Positions 14,986-23,663 of a stretch of DNA of 64,000 bases are shown here, one piece after another (the first letter of the stretch is position 1; the number at the start of each line of letters is the position of its first letter). The translations under genes were made by a program, and so were the position numbers. Below the pieces are notes generated by a model. It did no database searches. It had not been told where the DNA came from and worked only from the letters and a program-made list of their open reading frames with translations. Origin of the DNA: Methylobacterium amylolyticum (GTDB taxonomy: Bacteria; Pseudomonadota; Alphaproteobacteria; Rhizobiales; Beijerinckiaceae); NCBI RefSeq assembly GCF_030700245.1, contig NZ_JAUYZI010000027.1, forward strand, positions 1-64,000, in the 5' to 3' direction.

Positions 14986-17045
14986 CGCGGGATCCGCCGG
15001 ATCTCGAGGGGCCGCCCGGCCTCGGCCGGCAGGGCGGCGAGCCGGCGCTCGATCCGGCCCGCGTCGAAGCCGTCGCCCTGGGCTTCGGCCGAGAGGAAGA
15101 AGCGGTCGTCGGAGGCGCGCAGGAAGCCGGGGATGTTGAAGGCCGGGTGGTTCAGGCGCGGCAGGCGGTTGAGCACGAGGAGCGCGACGTGGATCGCGAG
15201 GCAGCCGGTCATCATCGCGCAGGACACGCTCGGCACGACGAAGGACGGCCAGGAGAAGCGCGGGCGCCCGCCGATCAGGAACACGTAGTCGTAGGCCGTG
15301 GCGTAGACGCACAGCGCGTAGAAGGCACCCCCGCCCAGCAGCGCCCCGGCCAGGGCGTAGGGCAGGATCGAGCGGCCCTCCAGACCGAGCGGGCGCAAGG
15401 CGCGCGGCATCGGCACCGGCCCGTGGCCGTCGAGGTGCACGTCGCCGCCGCGCATCCCCGAGAGCGCCTGGAGGGCGGCGGCGAGGTCGGCCTGCGTGGC
15501 GAAGGCGGCGGCCACCCCCCAGAGCGGCCCCGCGTGCGGCTCCGCCTCCGGCCGGCGGACGCCGCGGGCCGCCTCGGCGGCGCCCGCGGCCGGGGCCTGC
15601 GCCAGCGCCAGCCGCCGGGTCTCGGCGATCGACACCGCCGGCAGGTAGCGCAGGAACAGCAGCAGCAGGGTCAGGAACAGGCCGACCGAGCCGGCGAAGG
15701 TGGCGATCCCCCAGGCGTTCTCGGCGTAGGAGAGGCGCGCGGCCGGCAGGAAGTCCTGCGTCAGGGTGACGACGAGCACCATGACGTGGTCCGCGTAGGC
15801 GCCGGCCGCCGCGAGCAGCCCGACCGCGGCGATCGCCAGCGGCGACACCCGTGCGCGGGCCGACCACAGCACCTGCGGCGCCCCCACGAGGCAGATCACC
15901 GCCGTCCAGAAGGCCGGCGCGTGCGCCCCGGTGAAGCGGCGGATCAGCACCGCCCGTTCGGGGGCGTGGCCGTTGAGGAGCGTGCCGAACGCCTCGGCCG
16001 CGTAGCAGTAGGCGCTGGCGCAGCCGAGGCAGAGCATCAGCCGGCCGAGCACGTCGAGGTGGCGGGCGGTGATCAGGGCGTCGAGACCGTACACGACCCG
16101 GACCGTCACGACGATCGCCGCGGTGACGCCGACGCCGGACAGGACGGCGTGGACGAGGAAGCTGATCGGCAGGAGCGTGCCGTGCCAGCCCGGCATCAGC
16201 GAGCCCGCGAGCATCACCGAGGCGCCGGTCTGCACCGAGATCACGAGCAGCACCCCGAGCAGGGCGACGGTGCGGTAGGCCTGCCCCCAGATCTGCCAGT
16301 GCGCGGCCGAGCCCCGCCAGCCCGAGGCGACGATGCCGTAGACCTGGGCGCGCAGCAGCGCGACCCGCCGCGTCGGCGCGCCGACCTCGCGCTGGCGCAT
16401 CGCCTCGGCATGCGCCCGGTCGCGCAGGGTGGCGAGGTCGGGCAGGAGGCCGATGTACCAGAGGCTCAGGGCGATCACGAGGAAGGACACGATGTCGATC
16501 GCGTCCCACAGGAGCGGCGAGCGGAACTGCGGCCACAGGTCGTAGGTGTTGGGATACGGCAGGTTCCAGAAGAAGAACCACGGCCGCCCGAGATGGATGA
16601 TCGGGTAGAGCCCGGCCGCGGCGGTGGCGAGCAGCGCCACCGTCTCGGCGATCCGGTTCACCGCGCCGCGCCACTCCGCTTCGAGCAGCATCAGCACGCC
16701 GGAGACGAGCACGCTGCCGCAGGCCACGCCGATCCACCAGTCGTAGCTGGCGATGTCGAGCGCCCAGACGACGGCGTTGTTGTTCCCCCAGATTCCGGGC
16801 CCCGCGTAGAGCAGATAGCCGAGCGTGAGGGCGAACACGCCGAGCAGCGCCAGCGCCGCCGCGAAGGCGATCCACCAGCGGCGGTTGCCGGGATGGGTGA
16901 GCGGGATGGCGGAGACGGCGCCGCCGATGTCGCGCAGGGTCTCGCCGGAGGCCAGCAGCGGGCCGAAGCGCGGACCCAAGCGCGGCGCGGAGCGCGGACC
17001 GGGGGGCGATCCGGGGGGCGGGCCGCCGCGGCGGGTGCCGGACAT
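14982..17045 (-). CDS. actC: Fused Alternative Complex III membrane subunits ActC-ActD
   Basis: One 687-residue frame joins two subunits that are usually separate. Residues 1 to about 490 are ActC, an NrfD-like membrane protein with ten helices, including NRRWWIAFAAALALLGVFAL, GRPWFFFWNLPYPNTYDLWP and the quinol-site region. A linker rich in Ala, Arg and Glu (about 490-515) follows. The rest is ActD: a GPLWGVAAAFATQADLAAAL ferredoxin-like start, two helices and the PRFSWPSFVVPS segment. No stop or plausible start codon lies at the junction; the first internal GTG or ATG would remove the ActD start. The ATG at 17045 lies 2 bases after actB. The subunits anchor and complete the quinol oxidising complex. 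Confidence 0.85.
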   Translation of the reverse strand: MSGTRRGGPPPGSPPGPRSAPRLGPRFGPLLASGETLRDIGGAVSAIPLTHPGNRRWWIAFAAALALLGVFALTLGYLLYAGPGIWGNNNAVVWALDIASYDWWIGVACGSVLVSGVLMLLEAEWRGAVNRIAETVALLATAAAGLYPIIHLGRPWFFFWNLPYPNTYDLWPQFRSPLLWDAIDIVSFLVIALSLWYIGLLPDLATLRDRAHAEAMRQREVGAPTRRVALLRAQVYGIVASGWRGSAAHWQIWGQAYRTVALLGVLLVISVQTGASVMLAGSLMPGWHGTLLPISFLVHAVLSGVGVTAAIVVTVRVVYGLDALITARHLDVLGRLMLCLGCASAYCYAAEAFGTLLNGHAPERAVLIRRFTGAHAPAFWTAVICLVGAPQVLWSARARVSPLAIAAVGLLAAAGAYADHVMVLVVTLTQDFLPAARLSYAENAWGIATFAGSVGLFLTLLLLFLRYLPAVSIAETRRLALAQAPAAGAAEAARGVRRPEAEPHAGPLWGVAAAFATQADLAAALQALSGMRGGDVHLDGHGPVPMPRALRPLGLEGRSILPYALAGALLGGGAFYALCVYATAYDYVFLIGGRPRFSWPSFVVPSVSCAMMTGCLAIHVALLVLNRLPRLNHPAFNIPGFLRASDDRFFLSAEAQGDGFDAGRIERRLAALPAEAGRPLEIRRIPR

Positions 17046-17047
17046 GC

Positions 17048-20029
17048 TCAGCCCTCCCGCCCGGACGGCGCCGGACCGGGCGCCGCATCGGGCCCGGGCG
17101 CGAGGCCGGCGAGGTAGGTGGTGCGCGGCCGGGTGTTCAGGTGCCCGAGCAGGGCGTAGTTGCGCGGATCGCGCTTGGCGGCGGAGACGCGGGCCCCCGC
17201 GTCGGCGACGTTGCCGAAGCTGATCGCCCGGGTCGGGCAGGCGCCCTGGCAGGCGGTCTCCACCGCCCCGTCGGGGATCGGGGCGTGGGCGTCCTTGGCG
17301 GAGGCGATCCGGGCCGCGGTGATGCGCTGGATGCAGTAGGTGCACTTCTCCATCACGCCGCGGGCGCGCACGGTCACCTCGGGATTGTTCTGCTGCTGGC
17401 GCACCGGCGGCAGGTCGCCCGTGTAGTCGAGGTAGTTGAAGCGCCGGACCTTGTAGGGACAGTAGCTCTGACAGGTGCGGGTGCCGACGCAGCGGTTGTA
17501 GACCTGGAGGTTGAGGCCCTCGCTGTCGTGCAGCGTCGCCTCCACCGGGCAGCCCAGCTCGCAGGGCGCGCTCTCGCAGTGCATGCACGGCACCGGCTGG
17601 AAATGCGTCGCCGGCGCGTCGAGGGGTCCCTCGTAGTAGCGGTCGACCCGCAGCCAGCCCATCCACCGCCCGCGCGCCACCTCCTCGCGCCCGACCACGG
17701 GGATGTTGTTCTCCGCCTGGCAGGCGGTGACGCAGGCGTTGCAGCCGGTGCAGGCGTCGAGGTCGATCGCCATGCCCCACTGCGCGGCGACCCAGCGGTC
17801 CTGCGAGGCGGGCGGCGGGTAGAACGAGGCCGGGGCGGGGGCGCCCTGCGGGTCGCCCACCGGCGCGCCGCCGACCGGCTGGACCCGGACGATGTCCGCG
17901 CCCTGCATCGTGCCGAGGTCCTGGGTCGTCACCGGCATCCGGCGCGCGCCGGTCTTCGTCAGCCGCGCGCCGGTCAGGTGCCAGGGGGTGCCGGTGGGGC
18001 GCAGCGCATTGGCGTCGTAGCCGAGGCCGCGGGAGAGGTGGTCCGGCACGTCGCGGCCGTAGCCGAGACCGAGGGTGACGGTCTCCGCCGCCTGCCCGGG
18101 GGTGATCCAGGCCGGCCCCTCGACATGGCGCCCGTCCGCCTCGATCCGCACCACGTCGCCGGTGGCGATCCCCATGCGCTCGGCGAGGCTCGGGCTCACG
18201 GCGACCGTGTTCTCCCAGACCACCTTGGTGAGGGGCTTGGGCAACTCCTGGAGCCACGCGAGGTCGGCATGCGTCCCGTCCCACAGGGTCGGGTCGGGGC
18301 GGAACACCACGTCGAGGCCGGAGGGGTCGGGCGCGGCCGGCGCGGCGGGGGACGCCGTGCCGGTCAGGGCGACGGCCTGCGTCGGCGCGGCGCTGCCGGG
18401 CAGGAAGCCGGCGCGCAGGGCGTCGTCGAACCGGGCGTCGAAGGCCGCCGCGTCCTCGCCGTCGCGGCGCCACTGCCGCTTCAGCAGGGCGAGCCCGTCC
18501 TCGGCCTCGGTCTCGCCGCCTTCCAGGAAAGCCAGCATCTCCGGCAGGGTGCGGCCGTTGTAGAGCGGCGCGACCGTCGGCTGGATCAGCCCGACCGTGC
18601 CGTCGAGGGAGCGGGCGTCCCCCCAGGATTCGAGGGGATGGGCGAGCGGCAGGTGCCAGTCGGCGTGGGCGCCGGTCTCGTCGTAGTAGAGGCCGGCGTG
18701 GACCTTCAGGGGCACGCGCGCCATCCGCGCGGCGAAGTCGAGGGCGCCGGGCGCCTCGTAGACCGGGTTGGCGCCGAGCACGACCAGCGCCGTCACCGCG
18801 CCCCGCCCCATCGCCTCGGCGAGTTCGGCGAGCGTCCCGGCCCCCTGCCCGGCGGCGGGCTCCGTATGGCGGAGCGTCGCGCCGGTGTTGCCCAGCGCGC
18901 CGTTGAGCCGGTGGACCAGGGCGTGCAGTTCCGGACTGCCGGTCAGCCCCGCCGTGACGATCCCGGCGCCCCGCGCCTCGACGAGAGCCTGCGCGGCCCG
19001 CCGGAACCAGCGGCCCGCGGGATCGTCGGCCGTCGGCATCGCGCCGCCCTCCGCGAATCCCAGAAAATCGCGGGCGAGGGCTTCGAGGCGGGCGGCGGGG
19101 ACCGGGACGGCGTGGTCGGCCTTGGCGCTGGTCAGCGTCGGCGACGGCGCCGCGGCGTGCAGGGCGAGCAGGCGCCCGTCCGCGTAGGCCGCCCGGCGCG
19201 CGTCGCTCCAGCGCCGCGACAGGCCGACCTGCCCGGGCCCGAGGTCGAGACAGTCGCCGTCGAGGGAGACGACGACCCGGGCCGCGGCGAAGTCGGGCAC
19301 CGTCTCCAGCGGCCGGCCGTAGGCCCGGCGGGCGCCCTCGTACAGCCCGTCGCGGCTGGCCCCGGCGCTCGCGTACCAGCGCAGGTCCGGGTAGGCGGCG
19401 CGCAGCCGGGCGAGGCCGGCGGCCACTGTGGGTGAGGTCATCGGGCCGGTCAGAACCGCCACGCCCGCGCCGCCGCCCGCGCGCCACGCCGGGACCTGCG
19501 CCAGCATCGCCGCGCGGAACCCCGCCCAGGAATCCGGCCGGCCGAGATGCTGCACCGCCTGGCTGCGGAACGGATCGTAGAGCCCGAGCACCGAGGCCTG
19601 CCCGATCACGTCGGTGCCGCCGCGGCTCCACGGGTGGTCGGGGTTGCCCTCGATCTTCAGCGGCCGGCCGTTGCGGGTGGTGACGAGGATCCCGTTGGCG
19701 AAGCCGTCGAACAGCGCGCAGGAGGCGTAGGACAGGGCCGCGCCGGGCAGGATCCGCTCGGGCTGGTCGACGTAGGGCACCTCGTAGGCGCGCCCGTCCT
19801 CCCGGCCGCAGGCGGTCAGCCCGCCGAGCGCGAACGAGGCCGCCATCAGCTTGAGGAAGCCGCGCCGGCCGGGCGCCGCCGCGAGCCGGGCGGCGGCGGG
19901 GAACTCGGCGCCGAGATAGGCGCGGAACTCGGCCGAATCCGCCACCGCGTCGAGGCTGCGCCAGAAGCGCGGCCCGTCGCCGCCGGAGAGTCTCGCGCGC
20001 AGGGCCGCGATGTCGGGGGGGCCGCTCAT
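17048..20029 (-). CDS. actB: Alternative Complex III iron-sulfur subunit ActB
   Basis: A 993-residue protein exported by the Tat system: RRGFLKLMAASFALGG near residue 55 is the twin-arginine motif. The first two thirds resemble a molybdopterin oxidoreductase that has lost its cofactor (ActB1). The C-terminal third (ActB2) carries ferredoxin-type clusters: CTGCNACVTAC, CMHCESAPCELGCP, CVGTRTCQSYCP and CTYCIQRI with CQGACP. It relays electrons from quinol oxidation to the haems of ActA and ActE. It overlaps actA by 4 bases (ATGA). An open frame reaching to 20707 is the shadow of actA. Confidence 0.93.
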   Translation of the reverse strand: MSGPPDIAALRARLSGGDGPRFWRSLDAVADSAEFRAYLGAEFPAAARLAAAPGRRGFLKLMAASFALGGLTACGREDGRAYEVPYVDQPERILPGAALSYASCALFDGFANGILVTTRNGRPLKIEGNPDHPWSRGGTDVIGQASVLGLYDPFRSQAVQHLGRPDSWAGFRAAMLAQVPAWRAGGGAGVAVLTGPMTSPTVAAGLARLRAAYPDLRWYASAGASRDGLYEGARRAYGRPLETVPDFAAARVVVSLDGDCLDLGPGQVGLSRRWSDARRAAYADGRLLALHAAAPSPTLTSAKADHAVPVPAARLEALARDFLGFAEGGAMPTADDPAGRWFRRAAQALVEARGAGIVTAGLTGSPELHALVHRLNGALGNTGATLRHTEPAAGQGAGTLAELAEAMGRGAVTALVVLGANPVYEAPGALDFAARMARVPLKVHAGLYYDETGAHADWHLPLAHPLESWGDARSLDGTVGLIQPTVAPLYNGRTLPEMLAFLEGGETEAEDGLALLKRQWRRDGEDAAAFDARFDDALRAGFLPGSAAPTQAVALTGTASPAAPAAPDPSGLDVVFRPDPTLWDGTHADLAWLQELPKPLTKVVWENTVAVSPSLAERMGIATGDVVRIEADGRHVEGPAWITPGQAAETVTLGLGYGRDVPDHLSRGLGYDANALRPTGTPWHLTGARLTKTGARRMPVTTQDLGTMQGADIVRVQPVGGAPVGDPQGAPAPASFYPPPASQDRWVAAQWGMAIDLDACTGCNACVTACQAENNIPVVGREEVARGRWMGWLRVDRYYEGPLDAPATHFQPVPCMHCESAPCELGCPVEATLHDSEGLNLQVYNRCVGTRTCQSYCPYKVRRFNYLDYTGDLPPVRQQQNNPEVTVRARGVMEKCTYCIQRITAARIASAKDAHAPIPDGAVETACQGACPTRAISFGNVADAGARVSAAKRDPRNYALLGHLNTRPRTTYLAGLAPGPDAAPGPAPSGREG

Positions 20030-20685
20030 CGGTGGCAGATCCCGCACTCGGTGAGGCGGGCGCCGCCGCGGATGTGGTTGCGCGCCACCAGCTCCGGCCC
20101 GCGGGTCGCCTGGTCGGCGGGCGGGGTCCAGGTCATGTTCCAGACCTGATCGGGCTCGCGCACGTACTTCTCCGGCGCCCGGTGGCAGTCGAGGCAGAAC
20201 TGCATCTCGAAGGCGTTGGCGCGGTAGGTCATCTGCATGCTCGTCACGTCGCCGTGGCAGGTCGAGCAGCCGATGCCCTTGGTCACGTGCACGGAGTGAT
20301 TGTAGTAGACGTAGTCCGGCAGCCTGTTCAGCCGGACCCACCGGAGCGGCTTCTTCTCGTCGTAGCTCTCGCGGACCGGCTTGAGCATGTCCGAGCCGGT
20401 CCAGATCTGCGAATGGCAGGTCATGCAGGTGTGGGTCGGCGGAATGCCGGCGGTGGCGAGCCGCTCCACGCCGGTGTGGCAGTAGCGGCAGTCGATCCCG
20501 AGCTCGCCCGCGTGGTGCTTGTGGCTGAACGGAACCGGCTGGGCCGGGGCGATCCCGACGCCGGTGACGTAGCTCGACCGCACGATCCCGGCGGCCACCA
20601 CCGGCACGGCCACGAGGCAGGCGAGGCCGGTCATCAGGGCGAGCCTGTAGAGGGCGTCGGCGCCGGGGGCGAAGAGCTGCGCCAT
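20026..20685 (-). CDS. actA: Alternative Complex III penta-haem cytochrome ActA
   Basis: A 219-residue protein with an N-terminal membrane anchor (LYRLALMTGLACLVAVPVVA) and five CxxCH sites: CRYCH, CMTCH, CSTCH, CLDCH and CGICH, the last only one residue from the end. This matches the five-haem ActA subunit. PFSHKHHAGELGIDCRYCH is a typical multihaem signature. The ATG at 20685 precedes the anchor; the longer open frame to 20757 adds an unlikely Pro-rich start. It is the first gene of the twelve-gene operon, so its promoter should lie in 20686-20910. Confidence 0.93.
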   Translation of the reverse strand: MAQLFAPGADALYRLALMTGLACLVAVPVVAAGIVRSSYVTGVGIAPAQPVPFSHKHHAGELGIDCRYCHTGVERLATAGIPPTHTCMTCHSQIWTGSDMLKPVRESYDEKKPLRWVRLNRLPDYVYYNHSVHVTKGIGCSTCHGDVTSMQMTYRANAFEMQFCLDCHRAPEKYVREPDQVWNMTWTPPADQATRGPELVARNHIRGGARLTECGICHR

Positions 20686-20910
20686 CAGGCGGGCCGCAGG
20701 CCTGCACGGCGGTGGTCGGCGTCCAACGGCATCCCCTTCGCCAGCGCCCCCCGGCACGGCGGCACCCTAGAGCCGTTCGCAGGAGGCGGCCAGACCCGCG
20801 CGATGCCGCAGATGCCGCGCCCGCGCATCCGTGCCGCCCGCGCGAACCGCCTTCCCCTGCGCGGGGCGGCGCACTAAGCCCGCGCGGGCCCTTCTCCGCG
20901 CCGGAGCCGC
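20686..20910. promoter_or_regulatory. Divergent intergenic region of the act-cta operon and the ABC-like gene
   Basis: The 225-base region must hold promoters for the leftward respiratory operon and the rightward ABC-type gene. It is extremely GC-rich, and I could not identify convincing -35/-10 pairs on either strand. Confidence 0.4.
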
Positions 20911-23538
20911 ATGGAATCCGATCCCGTCCTCCTGACCTGGCGCGCGGCGCGCCGCCTGCACGCCGCCGCCGTCGCCCTGGCGGTCGGCCTCGGCGGGCCG
21001 CTCTGCGCGGTGACGCTGCTGTGCCTGCGCGACCTGCTCGCGGTGCTGCCCCGCGACGAGGCGCCGAGCCTGCCGTTCCTGCGCCTCGCGCTGGACCTGC
21101 GCGGCGGCGAGCGGGTGCTGGCGCCGGGCTTCGCGCTGCCGCCGGCCGAGCTGGAGCTCGCCGCCTTCCTCGGGATCAGCCTGTGCGCCCTGGCGCTGGC
21201 CGGCCTCGGCTGGGGGGTGGCGGCCCTGTGCTTCCGGGCGCAGAACCGGGCCGGCGACGCGGTGCGCGAGGGGGTGATCCGGGCGATCCTCGACGCGCCG
21301 CCGGGGGTGCGCGACGAGGCGCGCGGCCTCGCCCGCCTCGTCGGCGAGGTGCTGGGGCGGGGCGACCGGCTGCTCGCGGCGGGGATCGTGGTGCCGGCGA
21401 TGGCGGCCGCCGCGGTGCTGCTCGCCCTGGCCTTCGCCGGCCTCGCCGCGCCGCGCCTCGTCCCGGCGGCGGCGGTCGGCCTCGCGGCCGCGGGGCTGGC
21501 CTTCGCCCTGATCCTCCAGCGGGCCCGGGCCCGGCAGGAGATGCGCACCCGCACCGGCACCCGGGTGGAGGCGGGGCTGGCCGAACTCGTGCGGCGCATG
21601 CCGGCGGTGCGCGGCCACGGCGCCGCCGCCCTGGAGCGGGCGCGCATCACCGCCCGGGTCAGCGCGAACCGGGCCAAGGTGGCCCGCGCCGAGGCGCGCC
21701 TCGCCTATGCCCGGGCCCCGGCCCTGGCGCTCGCCGCCATCCTGCCGGCGGTGGCGGTCGGCACGGCCCTGTGGCGCGGCCCCGACGCGGACGGCCCGGC
21801 GGTCCCGCCCGTCGACCCGCCGGCCCTGGCCGCCGCCGCCGCCGCCTTCGGCATCGCCGCGTGGCTGATCGCCGCGAGCGCGCGCCTGTGGGCCGAGCGG
21901 GCGGCCCTGCGCCCGCGCCTGCGCGACCTCGCGCGCACCCTCGCGACCCTCCAGGGCCGGCGGCCCCGAGGGGGGAGCGCCGCCCCGCCGCCCCTGCCGC
22001 GAGCGGGCGACCTGGCGGCGCGGGGGGTCGGCGCCTTCGACCCGGCCACCGGCGAGCGCCTCGTCGGCGTCGACGTGGCGCTGCCGATGCCCGGGCACGT
22101 GGCGATCACCGGCGGCCGCGGGGGCGGCGCCCGGGCGCTGGCGGCGCTGCTCGCGGGGCAGCTCGACCCCACTGCCGGCCGCGTCACCTACGCCGGCACC
22201 GACCTCTCCGCCTTCGATCCGGCCGAGCGCGCCCGGCGGATCGCCTTCGTGGCCGGCGAGGCGATCCTGACCGAGGGCAGCCTGCGCGCGAACCTGCTCT
22301 ACGGCACAGACCCCGCCGCCGCCCCGGACGACGTGGCGCTCGTGGGGATCTGCCGCCTCGTCGGCCTGGACGCCTTCGTCTACGAGAGCGGCCTCGAAGG
22401 CCGCCTCGACCCGGCGGCCGAGCCGCTGCTCGCCGCGGCTCTGGTCTCCGCCCGCCGCACCATGCGCGCGGCGCTGGCCGCCGAGGGCGCGGAGCGCCTC
22501 GTCGAGCCGTTCGACCCCGAGCGCTACAATCATCAGGCGAGCGTCGGCGAGAACATCCTGTTCGGCGAGCCGGTGGGCGGCGCCTTCGCCCCGGGGCGCC
22601 TCGCCCGCCACCCCTACATGCGTGCGGTGCTGGAGGCGGAGGATCTGGTCCGCCCGCTCACCGAGATCGGGCTCTCGGTCGCCCGCAGCACCGTCGAGAT
22701 CTTCGCCGACCTGCCGGCCGACCACCCGCTGTTCGACGCCTACTCGCTGTTCCCGGCCGCCGAGCGGGGCTTCTTCGAGGACCTCGTCGTGCGTCTCTCC
22801 ACCGCCGCCGACCTGCGCCGGGGACCGGCCGGCCAGCGCGACCGCACCCGCCTGATCGGGCTGGCGCTGCGCTACAGCGAGACCCGCCACCGGTTCGGCC
22901 TGATCGACGCGGCCTTCGAAGAGCGGCTGGTGCAGGCGCGGCGCTCCTTCGCGCGGATGCTGCCGGAGCACCTGCGCGGCGCGGTGGAGTTCCACGACCC
23001 GGCCCGGCTGAACCGGGCGGCGAGCCTGGAGGAGAACCTGCTGTTCGGCCGCATCAGCCAGGGCGAGGCCAACGCCGCGCCGCGGGTGCGGGCCCTGGTC
23101 CGGCGGGTGCTCGCCGACGAGGGGCTGGAGGTCGCCGCCTACCGGCTCGGCCTCGACAGCCCGGTCGCGGCCGCGGGCGGGGCCGCCCTGGCCGACGGGG
23201 CGGTCGGCGCCCGCGAGCGGGTGGCGATCGAGCTGGCCCGCTGCCTGGCCCGCGAGCCCGACATCCTCGTCGTCGCGACGATGATCGACCTGCGCAAGGC
23301 GGACGACCTGCGCGAGCGCCTCGACCGGCTGCGGCGGGCGCGGGCCGGCCGCGGGCTGATCGTCTGCCTGCCCGGCACCGAGCTGCCGGAGGGAGCCGCC
23401 GCCTTCGACGCGGTGCTGACGGTCGAGAACAACGCGGTGGTCGCGCCCCCGGCGCCGCCCGCCGGGCCCGGACCCGGGCCGGGGCCTGAGGCGGCGTCCG
23501 AGCGCGAACCCGAGCCCGAGCCGGGCACCGCCGGCTGA
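20911..23538 (+). CDS. Degenerate ABC-transporter-like membrane protein (875 aa)
   Basis: The N-terminal 350 residues resemble an ABC exporter membrane domain with four to six helices. The rest resembles a nucleotide-binding domain whose catalytic motifs are broken: the Walker A place reads GGRGGGARAL (about 397) without the Lys-Ser/Thr, the signature reads LADGAVGARERV instead of LSGGQ-type, and Walker B reads PDILVVATMIDL (about 784) without the Asp-Glu pair. Three repeats of the exporter Q-loop follower occur (RANLLYGTD, GENILFGEP, EENLLFGRI), with long helical inserts between. The C terminus is Pro/Gly/Glu-rich. It probably does not hydrolyse ATP as a normal transporter; its role is unknown. 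It diverges from actA. Confidence 0.75.
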   Translation: MESDPVLLTWRAARRLHAAAVALAVGLGGPLCAVTLLCLRDLLAVLPRDEAPSLPFLRLALDLRGGERVLAPGFALPPAELELAAFLGISLCALALAGLGWGVAALCFRAQNRAGDAVREGVIRAILDAPPGVRDEARGLARLVGEVLGRGDRLLAAGIVVPAMAAAAVLLALAFAGLAAPRLVPAAAVGLAAAGLAFALILQRARARQEMRTRTGTRVEAGLAELVRRMPAVRGHGAAALERARITARVSANRAKVARAEARLAYARAPALALAAILPAVAVGTALWRGPDADGPAVPPVDPPALAAAAAAFGIAAWLIAASARLWAERAALRPRLRDLARTLATLQGRRPRGGSAAPPPLPRAGDLAARGVGAFDPATGERLVGVDVALPMPGHVAITGGRGGGARALAALLAGQLDPTAGRVTYAGTDLSAFDPAERARRIAFVAGEAILTEGSLRANLLYGTDPAAAPDDVALVGICRLVGLDAFVYESGLEGRLDPAAEPLLAAALVSARRTMRAALAAEGAERLVEPFDPERYNHQASVGENILFGEPVGGAFAPGRLARHPYMRAVLEAEDLVRPLTEIGLSVARSTVEIFADLPADHPLFDAYSLFPAAERGFFEDLVVRLSTAADLRRGPAGQRDRTRLIGLALRYSETRHRFGLIDAAFEERLVQARRSFARMLPEHLRGAVEFHDPARLNRAASLEENLLFGRISQGEANAAPRVRALVRRVLADEGLEVAAYRLGLDSPVAAAGGAALADGAVGARERVAIELARCLAREPDILVVATMIDLRKADDLRERLDRLRRARAGRGLIVCLPGTELPEGAAAFDAVLTVENNAVVAPPAPPAGPGPGPGPEAASEREPEPEPGTAG

Positions 23539-23663
23539 CGGCGCCCGCCGGGCCTCACCCCCGCCGCAATACCGCGTCAGGGGGGACCGCCGTGCCCGCG
23601 GCCTCCTCCCCGCCCCCGACGTCTTCCCGCCCCCGACGTCTTCCCGCCCCGACGCGGACGCGC

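Noticed and set aside
15147..17117. Plus-strand open frame of 656 codons across actCD
   Set aside because: Complementary to the membrane protein genes, His/Arg/Gly-rich, no start context.
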